Below, piece by piece: positions 1 to 9,105 of a DNA stretch of 64,000 bases. How positions within the stretch are numbered: the stretch's first letter is position 1; each line of letters starts with the position of its first letter. Position numbers and translations under genes: made by a program. Under the pieces are notes generated by a model. The model saw only the letters and a program-made list of their open reading frames with translations, did no database searches and had not been told where the DNA came from. The stretch comes from AP-15 sp963762575 (lineage in GTDB: Bacteria > Pseudomonadota > Alphaproteobacteria > ATCC43930 > CGMCC-115725), in NCBI GenBank assembly GCA_963762575.1, contig CAVXLL010000025.1, positions 1 to 64,000 on the forward strand, given 5' to 3'.

Positions 1-1495
1 GCCTGTCCATAAAGGCATGATTTCAGCGGCGTAATAAGGCGGAGGAGGTGGCGGGGCCAGTATGGGTCGGCGCGTTCTCGCGTCTCAGTGGTGATTATGA
101 GCAGTGGAATTGCGTTACGAGCAAGGCCAGTCAAGCCGATGAGCAGGTTTAGAAGCTCCGAGCCGGCGGAAGCTGGGGCTATGTCGGTTTGAGGCGTGCG
201 AACAGCACCAGGTTGTGGGCGACGACGGCGGACCAGATGTAAGCCTCGAAGTGGTCGAGCCCGCGCCAGGTGCAGCGGGCTCCGCCATAGGCGCGTTTGA
301 AAACAGGAGATTCGGCCTCGATCCCGGCGCGGAAGTTGCGCAGCCGGCGATAAACCCAAGGGCTTTTGACCATGTCGGCCACGGCGATGCCGCACTTCTT
401 GTGAAAGGCGACATCCTGCACGCCGCGCGCCTTGGCCTGTTTGAGATTGTCGCGGCTGGCATAGCCGCCATCGGCGGCAGTCTGCCGCGGCGGCGCGCCA
501 CAGCGGGCGATCTGGCGATCGAGCATTGCCAGGAAGCGCTCCGCATCGGCAGGATTACCCGCCTCGACGACGACATCGAGGATCAAGCCGCTCTTGCCGG
601 AGGCGAGGTTGAGCTTGTCTCCGTACTGCACGCCGCGGCCACCCTTCACGATGATGTCGGCGTGCGGCTCGAACAGGCTGACCAGCTTTTCGCTGGCCGG
701 CACCGCCTCGCCCTTGAGCACCCGGCGCTCGCTCTGAGCGATGATGCGCGCGATCAGCGGCAGATAATAATCGACCCCGGCGCGCCATCGCGCGGTCCGG
801 CCATCCCAACGGGCTCGGCCAGCCCTTCAGCGGCCGCTTGCAACTCGGCACGAGTGGCCTGCGCGGCGGCGATCAGCTCGCGATAGAGCGTATGCTTCTT
901 GGCCTTACCGCGGCTGTAGTCGATCGCGCGCGCCCGCTTTTTGGCCAGGCGTCGGCGATCGCGCCACCGCACCGCCGCCGCTCCCGGCAACGCTTCGACC
1001 CGGCGCAGCAGCCGCGCTATGACCCGAACTGCATCCCATAACAGCGTACTGTCGCTCGGCGAATGCATCAGCGCCGCGCTCACCGTGCTGTCGATGCGCA
1101 CCGTGGCGCCGCTTTCCAGCTTGTTCTGTTGGGCGCTGACCAGCAATGTCCGGTTGACCGCCTCCCAGGTCGACGCACAAATTGCGCTGATCGTCTGGTG
1201 CAGCACCGATTTCTTTGGAGATCCACCTCGAGGCAGGCGCGCAAAGGCGCGAAACGATGCCGATTCTTCGAGGTGAAAGGCCAACTCCTCGTAACTCAGC
1301 TGTCGCTGCCGCTCGAGCAGTGCACAGCGCAGAACCGTTTCCGCCGGCAACCCCCGCCGTCCCGTCTCGCGCACCCCCTGGCGGCGAAGATCGCCCGCAA
1401 CCAGGCTCACCAGCGGGAGCTGCCCATCCAGCCACTGCGAAATCGCTTTCAACTCGCAGCCGATCTCGTGCTGCGCAAAAACCTCGAATATAGTG
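1..1495 (-). mobile_element. Insertion sequence remnant (ISNCY-type)
   Basis: This stretch is occupied by a single transposase gene on the minus strand plus about 180 bases of flank at the left window edge. The element's left end may lie outside the window, and I did not find convincing terminal inverted repeats or a target duplication. Its right side abuts the remains of another gene at about 1497, which suggests that the element landed in that gene. Because the transposase is frameshifted, the element is probably immobile unless a related copy elsewhere acts on it. The boundaries are inferred, not seen. Confidence 0.5.
179..1493 (-). pseudogene. ISNCY-family transposase, frameshifted
   Basis: A DDE-type transposase read in two frames. 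The N-terminal part (about 754-1493) contains IFEVFAQHEIGCELKAISQW, an ETGRRGLPAETVLRCALL segment, LSYEELAFHLEES and the aspartate motif RIDSTVSAALMHSPSDS. The C-terminal part (179 to about 775) continues with YYLPLIARIIAQSERRVLKG, VSLFEPHADIIVKGG, a second acidic motif AADGGYASRDNLKQAK and ends FRAGIEAESPVFKRAYGGA..ARLKPT, as in ISNCY transposases. The two parts meet near 770-780, where one base is gained or lost next to a run of four G. The first few residues and a clear ATG are missing at the right end. Programmed frameshifting is possible for IS elements, but I know of none at this position in this family, so I call it inactivated. Confidence 0.85.
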
Positions 1496-1514
1496 GTTGG
1501 GACCCGCTGCAGTG

Positions 1515-1700
1515 TCGATCGACGACAACGAGGTCAGCGGCAACCTGCAGGTTAACAACGACACGGCCACGACGACGTTTCCGGCAATGCGGTCGCCAAC
1601 AACCTGCAATGCCAAAACAACACCCCCAGCGGCAACCTATGCGGCGCCGAACACGGTCATGCACGGCAGTCGCAAGGTCAATGCGCTGGAACAACACCTT
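1515..1700 (+). pseudogene. C-terminal remnant of Gly/Asn-rich repeat protein
   Basis: Two adjacent reading frames together give VSGNLQVNNDTATTT, then VSGNAVANNLQCQNNTP and a tail ending in a GQCA-like motif. This pattern of short GN-V--NLQC repeats is common at the C-terminus of secreted or surface hypothetical proteins in proteobacteria. A frameshift near 1575 separates the halves, and the upstream part of the gene is missing where the insertion sequence begins at about 1495. I infer that the IS, or a deletion next to it, removed the rest. Function is unknown. The following 330 bases to the next gene hold no gene that I can support. Confidence 0.5.
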
Positions 1701-2028
1701 TTCAGATTATCACTATGAGGATGCGCTTAGATCATGAGAACTAATCATATAGATCAGATAAAGGGTCTAAACCTAGGGGGCAGACCTGTTGGATCGTCGT
1801 TACGGGTTGCTGGCGATGCTCGCCGTCTCCTCCGCCCGTGCCGCGGAGGACGGGCTCGTGCAGGTTCGGCTTTCCTCGGCTGCAGCTTTAAGGATTAAGG
1901 ACGGTCCCGACGCTTTTCGACCGGATAGGCCAAGGGCGGCGCGGGTGGAGGAAGTCAGTTCGGTGCGGCACCTTTTTCCATGATGATGTTGTTTACGGGG
2001 TAAGGATTTTTCCGGCTGCCAGGTCCCC

Positions 2029-3870
2029 ATGTCGTCTCGGATCGAGGATTATGCTCTTATCGGCAATTGCGAGAGTGCGGCGATGGTCGGCCGCGACGGG
2101 TCGATCGATTGGCTCGCTCTTCCCCGCTTCGATTCGGCGGCATGCTTTGCCGCTCTGCTTGGCGGCCCCGAAAATGGGCGATGGCAGATCGCCCCGACCG
2201 CCGAGAACCGCACCACCCGGCGTTACCGCCAAGGCACGCTCGTCCTGGAGACCCGTTTCGAGACCGCCGACGGCGCTGCGATTCTGATCGACGGCATGGG
2301 TCGTCGCGACGGGTGCGCCGACCTCGTGCGGATCATCCGCGGTGAGCGCGGCCGGGTCGCCGTTCGAATGGAGCTGGTCATCCGCTGCGAGTACGGCTCG
2401 ATTATCCCTTGGGTGAGGCGGCTCGATGATGGCCGGCTGACCGCGGTCGCCGGCCCCGACCGGCTGACGCTTGCGACGCCTGCCGCGGTCCATGGCGAAA
2501 ACCTGCGCACGATCGCCGAGTTCGACATCGCCGCCGGCGAGGAAATCCCGTTCAGCCTGACCTGGTCGCCCTCCTATCGGCCGGTCCCGGCTGCGGCCAA
2601 TGCCCAGGACACGATCGAAGAGTCGACTGCGGGGTGGCTCAGCTGGTCGCGCTCCCACAAAGCCGAAGGCAGCGGAGAATGGTCGGAGGCTGTTCTGCGC
2701 TCGCTGATCACCTTGAAGGCGCTGACCCATCTTGAGACCGGCGGAATTGTCGCTGCTGCGACCACCTCACTGCCGGAGCAGCTCGGGGGTGCGCGCAATT
2801 GGGATTATCGGTTCTGCTGGCTGCGGGATGCGACGTTGACCCTTTACGCCCTGCTGAACTCGGGCTTCTTCGAGGAGGCGGCGGCCTGGCGCGATTGGCT
2901 GTTGCGTGCCGTCGCCGGGGCGCCGCCGCAGATGCAGATCATGTACGGCATCGCCGGGGAGCGCCGGCTGCTCGAATACGAGGTGCCCTGGCTCAAGGGA
3001 TACGAGGGCGCCGCGCCGGTTCGGATCGGCAACGCCGCGGCCGACCAGCTTCAGCTCGACGTCTATGGCGAAGTGCTCGACTCACTGTACCAGGCGCGGC
3101 GCATGGGGCTTCCGCCCAATGAGGCGGGCTGGGCGCTCGAGCGGGCCCTGGTCGAGCATCTCGAGACGATTTGGGAACAACCCGACGAAGGCATTTGGGA
3201 GGTCCGCGGCGGCCGCCGCCAGTTCACCCACTCCAAGGTCATGGCCTGGGTCGCTTTCGACCGCGCGATCCGCTCGGTCGAGGAGTTCGGCCTCGATGGC
3301 CCGGTCGAGCGCTGGCGGAGGCACCGCGAGCGGCTGCATGAGCAGGTGTGCCGTGAAGGCTTCGACCCGAAGCTGAACTCGTTTGTGCAGTCCTACGGCG
3401 CGCACAATCTCGATGCCAGCCTATTGCTGCTGCCGCTCGTCGGCTTTCTCCCGGCCGACGACCCGCGCATCGAGGGCACCGTGGCGGCGATCGAGAAATG
3501 TCTGCTGAAGGACGGCTTCGTCGCCCGCTACAACACTGGGAGCACGGTCGACGGCCTGCCCGGTGATGAAGGGGCGTTTGTTGCCTGCAGCTTCTGGCTC
3601 GCCGACAACTACATCCTGCAGCGTCGGCATGATGACGCTCGCGCGCTGTTCGAGCGGTTGCTCGCGCTGCGCAACGACGTTGGTCTGCTCGCCGAAGAAT
3701 ACGATGCCAGGGCAAGACGGCAGGTGGGCAACTACCCGCAGGCCTTTTCTCATGTCGCACTGATCAACACCGCGCATAATTTAACCCGGGCCTACGGCCC
3801 CGCGCAGCATCGGGCGGAAAGCAAGGAAACCGTCGGACACGATACTGACGCCGGCGAGCGGCTCGCATGA
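2029..3870 (+). CDS. Glycoside hydrolase family 15 protein (glucoamylase/trehalase-like)
   Basis: A 613-residue cytoplasmic enzyme of the GH15 family, which hydrolyses alpha-glucosidic bonds (glucoamylase, glucodextranase or trehalase activity). The N-terminal beta-sandwich starts with the family hallmark GNCESAAMVGRDGSIDWLAL (residues about 11-30). The (alpha/alpha)6 barrel follows, with GGARNWDYRFCWLRDATLTL near residue 255 and the C-terminal block AEEYDARARRQVGNYPQAFS, where family catalytic residues lie. No signal peptide is seen. Length is normal for the bacterial trehalase-like branch. Its stop overlaps the start of the kup remnant (ATGA at 3867), so the two were once translationally coupled. 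The exact substrate cannot be told from sequence; trehalose or maltodextrin are the usual choices. Confidence 0.93.
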   Translation: MSSRIEDYALIGNCESAAMVGRDGSIDWLALPRFDSAACFAALLGGPENGRWQIAPTAENRTTRRYRQGTLVLETRFETADGAAILIDGMGRRDGCADLVRIIRGERGRVAVRMELVIRCEYGSIIPWVRRLDDGRLTAVAGPDRLTLATPAAVHGENLRTIAEFDIAAGEEIPFSLTWSPSYRPVPAAANAQDTIEESTAGWLSWSRSHKAEGSGEWSEAVLRSLITLKALTHLETGGIVAAATTSLPEQLGGARNWDYRFCWLRDATLTLYALLNSGFFEEAAAWRDWLLRAVAGAPPQMQIMYGIAGERRLLEYEVPWLKGYEGAAPVRIGNAAADQLQLDVYGEVLDSLYQARRMGLPPNEAGWALERALVEHLETIWEQPDEGIWEVRGGRRQFTHSKVMAWVAFDRAIRSVEEFGLDGPVERWRRHRERLHEQVCREGFDPKLNSFVQSYGAHNLDASLLLLPLVGFLPADDPRIEGTVAAIEKCLLKDGFVARYNTGSTVDGLPGDEGAFVACSFWLADNYILQRRHDDARALFERLLALRNDVGLLAEEYDARARRQVGNYPQAFSHVALINTAHNLTRAYGPAQHRAESKETVGHDTDAGERLA

Positions 3871-4125
3871 CCGTCGCGGCGGCGGCGCTCAACCCGTCGG
3901 GCCGTCGTCATCGGCGCGCTCGGCGTCGTTTTCAGCGATATCGGAACGAGCCCGATCTACACCTTCCGCAAATGTCTCAAATTGTCGGGCAACGCCGGGA
4001 ACGAGGCGGTTCTGGGCCTGTTGTCGCTGGTCTTCTGGGGCCCCCTCATGGTCGTCGTCAAAATCAATATGTCTGCTTCGTCATGCGCGCCGGCGCGCGA
4101 GTGGCATTGTTAGGGGGTATGAAGC
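3867..4125 (+). pseudogene. kup: Kup potassium transporter, N-terminal remnant
   Basis: The start ATG overlaps the GH15 stop codon. After about 10 residues the frame is lost, and the next frame (from about 3898) reads AVVIGALGVVFSDIGTSPIY, the signature beginning of Kup/HAK transporters, then VLGLLSLVFWGPLMVVVKIN. A second shift near 4068 leads into QYVCFVMRAG, matching the family's YVxFVMRAD segment. After that the similarity stops. A full Kup protein has over 600 residues and 12 membrane segments; only the first two segments survive here. The gene cannot make a transporter. Confidence 0.85.
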
Positions 4126-4144
4126 GTCAGATTTTGTCCCCTAG

Positions 4145-4719
4145 AGCGGCTCCGCTGCTCAGCGATCCCGTTCGAGCCGTCCGCATCGAAAGCGCGCGGG
4201 AGTTGGCCGGAACTGACCTTCTGGCGCTGACGCCGAGGCGGAAACGGAATGTCCGACGGCGCTGGATCTGGACCCGGCATTCGTGCCCGCCATGGTCAAT
4301 CTTGCCGATCTCGGCCGGGCGCGCGGCATGAACCAGCAGGGCGCCGAGATGTTGCGCAAGGCGATCTCAGTCAATGCCAACGTAAAGCACTCCCCGGGAT
4401 TGTTGCTGGTTCGCCAACGCGATTATCCCGGCGCGCTGGATTTGCTTCGTCAAACCCACGAGCTGATGCCGGAAAATACGCGGTACGCCTATGTCTACGC
4501 CGTGGCGCTGAACTCGACCGGGAGCCGGGATGATGCGATCTCGCTGCTGGAGCGGACGCATCACCGACATCCGCCCGATAAGGACGTGCTCCTTGCCCTC
4601 AACTCGATCGCGCGAGACAAGGGAGACGTTGCCAACGCGCTGCTGCATGCGCGGGAGTTTGTGACGCTCTATCCCAGCGACGCGCAGTTTCGCGGCCCTG
4701 CTGTTGGATCTCGAATAGC
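4145..4719 (+). pseudogene. HEAT/TPR protein remnant (multihaem cytochrome-associated type)
   Basis: Three frames together give a recognisable C-terminal region. First comes AAPLLSDPVRAVRIESAREL, a HEAT-like segment. After a frame change and probable deletion near 4250 come ALDLDPAFVPAMVNLADLGR and tetratricopeptide units including LLLVRQRDYPGALDLLRQTH, NTRYAYVYAVALNSTGSRDD and DVLLALNSIARDKGDVANAL. A last shift near 4690 restores ALLLDLE and a stop. This order resembles the C-terminal half of large tetratricopeptide proteins that carry cytochrome c3-like haem motifs at the N-terminus; no CXXCH motif is left here, so that assignment is inference. It is a dead fragment next to the kup fragment. 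Confidence 0.65.
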
Positions 4720-4746
4720 GCCAAGCCCGTTAGAGGCCCAGCGCTC

Positions 4747-7352
4747 CTAAGAGGTCGGTTCGGGATTGGGCTGCAATGGCTGCAGCCGCCGATAGGCGTA
4801 GCCGAGGCCGACCAGAACGGCGCCGAGACCGATAAAGGAAAGCGCTCGCAACCCGCCGCTGAGATCGGCCATGTCGGACAGAAACACTTTGCCGACGACC
4901 AGGCCGAGGCCGAGCAGCGAGGCCCGGCGCAGCCAAAGGCTGCGCCATTTGAGCGCCGCCCCGAGCCCGACCGCGGCGAAGACCAGCCAGGCCGCCGAGT
5001 AGGCGTACCATTCCGCTTCGCCAGTCGAGCCTTGGTTCAAGCGGTCGCCTTGGAAGAAATGGCGTACTTCCAAGGTCACCCAGATAAGGAAGAAGCCCGC
5101 GGCGAGAACCAGTGCCGCCTGCCAAAGGACATGCGGCCCCAGCCGATAGAAGCCGATCCCCGCATAAAGTGCCGCCGGCATCGCATAGGCCAGGAACAGC
5201 GTGTCGAGGAGGAACCAGCCTTCGACCGGCCGGCCTAAAAAAGGCATCACCGGATTGAGAAAGATCGCCTGCCAGCCGACCGCGAAGACGGTCGCGATCA
5301 CGAACAGGATAACGCCGCTCCAGCGCAATACCACCCGGTCTCGCCGCTCGCCGAGGTGCAGCAGCCACCCGGCCATTGCAAGCCAAGCTATCGTCTCCAC
5401 CGCGTTGAGGGCGAAATCATAAAGCATGAAACCGCGCGGCCGATCGCTGAGCGCATGCCACAGCTCGAGGGTCACCAGCAGCACCGAAAAGACGACGCTT
5501 CTGGCCTCGAGCACTTTCACCAGCACGTCGTCGGCACGGCTGCCGAACTGCCGAGTTGCGAGGATGAACGCCGCCGCAGGGACGCCGTAGCCGTAAAGCA
5601 GCCAATTCAGGATCAGAGTGTCCGGCAAGGCATAGTGGAGGACTTCCGGGTTGAGGATTAGGCGGACCAGCACGGCGGCGGCAATGCCGAGCGCGACATG
5701 GCGCAGCACAGGCAACCGCAGGCGGCCTTCGACCCAGGCGAGCGCCGGCAAATGCAGAGCGAAGGCCACCGTCAACCAGGCATTTTCGAGGATGAACACT
5801 GCGGCAAGGATGGTGCATCCGAGGACTCCGACGGCATAGGCGGCCAGCACCAGCTCGTTCTCGGCCTCGCCCTCGCGGTGCTGCGCCGCCCAGCGGGCTG
5901 CCGCCAATTCCAACGCTGCCAGAGCCAGCGCGACGACCGTCCAGTCGAGATCGAGGCGGAAGGCGGCAATTCGCCAGTACGAGACAGCAAGAAGGATCGG
6001 CGGCGCCGCCGCCGACAGGGTAGCCCACCGGCTCGGCCGCGGCACTCGTGCCAGGGACGCGAAACCGCCGGCTCCCAGCACCAGACCAAAGGCGATCGCA
6101 ACGGTGAGGAAACGGCCGACCTCTTCGGGCGGGAGATTGTGCAGGAGGCCAATCCGCTGACCCACCGGCAACGGCAGGCTCCAAAGGGCGAGCAGCACGG
6201 CCGCCAGTGCGCCGGCGGCAGCGAGAACATCGTCGAGGCCATTGTCGCAGTAGGCAAAGGCGAGCAGCGAGAATGCGGTCAGAAACGCGCAGCCGAGCGC
6301 GGCCGTGCCGTTGGCGTCGACCTGCACTAGAACGAGGACAGCGAGCGATATCGCCCAGAAAGCGCTTCTGACCACGGCCCGTACTGCCGGCTCGTCGATC
6401 ACGCCTTCCAGGAACGGCACCCCCGGGACGCCGCGGCGCAGCGCACCAAAGAGTCCGAGCTGAACCAACAAATAGCCGCCGACCACCCAGACGTCCGCAG
6501 GGTCGTAAAGCATCGCCAGCCACAGCAGGGCCCAGCCGATCGAACCAGCCAGAGCAATCCAGGCCAACCACCACCATGCGCGACGCCGCAGCACCGCCAG
6601 CGAGCCGGCGCCGACCAGGATCAGGTAGGCGAACAACGCGAGCGCAGAGGGCTGTTCGCTGCTGACCATTGCCGGCACCGCAAAGGCCCCGGCCAAGCCC
6701 AGAACGGCGACGAACGGCCCGTGCTGCAACGACATCAGCACGGTCGCAGCGGCTGTCAGGGCGAGCAACGGAAAGGCCAATGTGGGCGGCAGCAGCCCAT
6801 AGAGCTGGTAGGCGGCGTAGAGGCTGGCAAAGATCGTCGCCGCGCCGGCGGCAGCAAGCGCCTGGGAGACGTTGGACGGGCGGGCCTCGGCAGGCTCGCC
6901 CCACGCGATCCACTCCGCCCCGGCCCACAGGGCAAGCCCGAGCAGCACGCCGAGGATGACCCGCACCGCCGGTGTCAGGAGGCCGTAATCGATCGACAAT
7001 TTGACGAGAAAGGCGCCCCCCAGCGCCAACGCGACACCGCCCAGCCACACCAGCCAGTTCTCGACAAGGATCTCCTCCCAGCTCCTTCCGGCAGGAACCG
7101 GCGGCAAAGGCGCGGCGATTTGGGTGGGGAAGGGGGGCGACTCGCCGACCGCTTCTTCAGGCGATAGCGCCTCGGCCGGTGGCACCTCCGACACGCTCGC
7201 GCGCGCATCGTCAACCGGGACAGCCGCTGATCGAGAACCTCGACGCTGGCCTTCAGGGCGAGGATAGTCGCGGTCAGCGCGCGAGTACGGAAGAACGCCC
7301 TTGCCGCCAAGACCGAGGCAGCGATGACGCACAGGGTGAGTAGCCAGTCCAT
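4747..7352 (-). CDS. DUF2339 polytopic membrane protein, frameshifted near N-terminus
   Basis: A very hydrophobic protein of about 870 residues, with at least 20 predicted membrane segments, matching DUF2339 family proteins of unknown function. The likely native start is at 7352 (MDWLLTLCVIAASVLAARAF), a membrane anchor followed by a short coiled coil. Near 7200-7225 the reading frame must change by one base to continue into the linker SVSEVPPAEALSPEEAV and the family core WEEILVENWLVWLGGVALAL, then GGAFLVKLSIDYGLL. An uninterrupted frame also runs back to 7410, but its first 60 residues look unnatural. The C-terminus ends LGYAYRRLQPLQPNPEPTS. It is divergent from a TetR gene with a palindromic operator between them. 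A sequencing indel or a real mutation would both explain the shift. Confidence 0.8.
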
Positions 7353-7415
7353 GCGAACCCTCCCGAAGCTCCCGCCCGTTTGGCGGATGCTGCGTTTGCC
7401 GAATTACCATACAGC

Positions 7416-7431
7416 AAGTGAACGTTCACTT
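7416..7431. promoter_or_regulatory. Palindromic TetR-type operator
   Basis: The 16-base sequence aagtgaacgttcactt is a perfect palindrome lying 14 bases upstream of the TetR-family gene start at 7446 and 64 bases upstream of the likely start of the divergent DUF2339 gene. Size, symmetry and position fit the binding site of a TetR/AcrR dimer. I infer autoregulation, and probable co-control of the DUF2339 gene, by the adjacent regulator. Confidence 0.8.
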
Positions 7432-7445
7432 AAAAGTGCGAAGTG

Positions 7446-8021
7446 ATGCCTCGATCGGCTGGAGTTAAAACAAAGGTGGAGCGTGCCGCGACCGATCTGT
7501 TTGCCGCCAATGGCTTCGACGGCGTTTCGATCGCTGACATCGCCGCCGCCGCCGGAGTGTCGCAGGGCGCCCTCTACCGTCATTACCGAAGCAAAGAAGA
7601 ACTCGCCTGGGCGCTGTTCTCGACCGCCTATCTGCGCACCGGCGAGGAGCTCGATCGGATTCGCACCGGCGCTGCCGGGTTCGAGGCCGCGTTGACGGCA
7701 ATGGTCGCGCATTTCTGCGCGCTCTACGACGAAGATTCGGCATTGTTCCGCTTCATGCTGATCACACAGCACGGCTTTCTGCCGCGTGTTCCAAGCGGCG
7801 CCCGCACTCCGGTCGATGCCATCGCCGATCTCGTCAGCGACGCTGTTGCGAAAAAACGACTGAAGCCCATCGATCCGGCGTTGGGCGCCGCCGTCATCAT
7901 GGGTGTCATTCTGCAGTCCGCCACCTTCCATATTTACGGGCGTCTCAGCGGATCTGTGGGCGCTCGAGCGCCAGCGTTGGCGCGCGCCGCGATTGCCGCG
8001 GTCACGGCCCTTGCTCAGTGA
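7446..8021 (+). CDS. TetR/AcrR family transcriptional regulator
   Basis: A 191-residue repressor-type regulator. The N-terminal helix-turn-helix is clear: ATDLFAANGFDGVSIADIAA then AGVSQGALYRHYRSKEELAW (residues about 15-55). The C-terminal part is helical and binds an unknown ligand. The ATG at 7446 is preferred over the GTG three bases earlier because it starts the canonical MPRSAG sequence. It is transcribed away from the DUF2339 gene and has a perfect palindrome just upstream. It probably represses itself and its divergent neighbour. No ligand can be inferred. Confidence 0.92.
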   Translation: MPRSAGVKTKVERAATDLFAANGFDGVSIADIAAAAGVSQGALYRHYRSKEELAWALFSTAYLRTGEELDRIRTGAAGFEAALTAMVAHFCALYDEDSALFRFMLITQHGFLPRVPSGARTPVDAIADLVSDAVAKKRLKPIDPALGAAVIMGVILQSATFHIYGRLSGSVGARAPALARAAIAAVTALAQ

Positions 8022-8034
8022 CTCGCAGGCGATT

Positions 8035-8586
8035 TCAGAAGCGGGTGGACAGCCAGATGGCGACACGCGAGCCGGTCTTGACCACCGCGCTGATCAGGTC
8101 ATAGCCCGGGCTCTCCTCGGCCCCCTGCGCGAGCGCGAGGTCGCGATGCGCGATCTCGTCGCCGCGAAACGACAGGATGGTCTCCCGAATTGCCGGATCG
8201 TCCTTGCCGAGTATTTTAGCCTGAGCTTGGTAGTGCTCGTCGATTACTTCCTCGACCGCGACCGTGCATGCCATTGCAGCATGCTCACCCAGCAGCGCGG
8301 TCGCGGCGCCGAGGGCGTATCCGGCAACATTCCACAGCGGGTGAAGCAATGTCGGCCGCACCCGCCTTTCTTGCAACAATCTCTCGAACCGGGCGAGATG
8401 GCGCTTCTCGGCCTCGGCCATCTGCCGGATCGCCCCCGCCGCCCGGCCGCGCCCGAGCACGTCCAGCTGCCCTTCATAGATCCGGGTTGCGCCGTACTCG
8501 CCGGCGTGATCGACGCGCAGCATGCGCGCAATCTCCTCCTTGGAAGGAGGGTCTCCCGGCAATCGATGTCGCGCGGCGTCGCTCAT
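8035..8586 (-). CDS. coq7: Demethoxyubiquinone hydroxylase (COQ7 family)
   Basis: A 183-residue di-iron monooxygenase that adds the C6 hydroxyl group in the penultimate part of ubiquinone synthesis. The carboxylate-bridged iron ligands are visible in the family order: DHAGEYGATRIYEGQ, EAEKRHLARFERLL, VEEVIDEHYQAQA and GDEIAHRDLALAQG. The bundle is followed by a hydrophobic C-terminal segment that sits on the membrane. I chose the start at 8586 (MSDAARHRLPG); its ATGA overlaps the stop of dsbB, so the two are translationally coupled. The longer reading to 8718 would run into dsbB. COQ7 in place of UbiF is typical of alphaproteobacteria and of some beta- and gammaproteobacteria. Confidence 0.95.
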   Translation of the reverse strand: MSDAARHRLPGDPPSKEEIARMLRVDHAGEYGATRIYEGQLDVLGRGRAAGAIRQMAEAEKRHLARFERLLQERRVRPTLLHPLWNVAGYALGAATALLGEHAAMACTVAVEEVIDEHYQAQAKILGKDDPAIRETILSFRGDEIAHRDLALAQGAEESPGYDLISAVVKTGSRVAIWLSTRF

Positions 8587-9101
8587 GCATTTCCCCGACG
8601 CAATCCGGCTTGCTCCCGGAATCTCCACGATCGCAGAAAGGTCGCGAGGCAGCACCCCGTCATGATCAGGGAGGCAAGTAGGTTCCAGCCGGCAAGCGAG
8701 ATCCCCCACAACGACCACGCCGGCTCGTCACAGCGCACCGGCTGCTGGCGCAGCAACTGCGCCTTTAGCGCCTCGACCGTGTCGGCGGCGGTGGCGGCCG
8801 CGCTGCAGGCGGTAGGACCGGCGAACCAATGCTGCTCGACACCAACATGATAAAAGGCGAGCCCGCCGCTCACGACCAAGACCGCGGCGAGCAGCAGCGC
8901 AACCCAGGGCAAGGCCCGCCGGCTCGCAACCATCGTCGCGATGAACGAGATTACGATCGCCACTCCCCACGGCCAGCGCTGCAGCAGGCACAGCTCGCAA
9001 GGGGCGAGCCCGCCCCAATATTGCGACAGCAGCGCTGCGCCGAGCACGACAGCGCTAGCCGCCAGCACAAATGCGGTAAACCCGCGAGTGGGTTCGGTCA
9101 T
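8583..9101 (-). CDS. dsbB: Disulfide bond formation protein B
   Basis: A 172-residue inner-membrane protein with four membrane segments that reoxidises DsbA by passing electrons to quinone. The first periplasmic pair is in LAPCELCLLQRWPWG (CXXC, family arginine just after) and the second pair is formed by GPTACSAA and PVRCDEPAW. The start is taken at 9101 (MTEPTRGFTAF), since earlier codons would overlap yqaA. It sits between yqaA (5-base gap upstream) and coq7 (ATGA overlap downstream). Since coq7 makes the quinone that DsbB reduces, the pairing makes functional sense. Confidence 0.95.
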   Translation of the reverse strand: MTEPTRGFTAFVLAASAVVLGAALLSQYWGGLAPCELCLLQRWPWGVAIVISFIATMVASRRALPWVALLLAAVLVVSGGLAFYHVGVEQHWFAGPTACSAAATAADTVEALKAQLLRQQPVRCDEPAWSLWGISLAGWNLLASLIMTGCCLATFLRSWRFREQAGLRRGNA

Positions 9102-9105
9102 GCCG

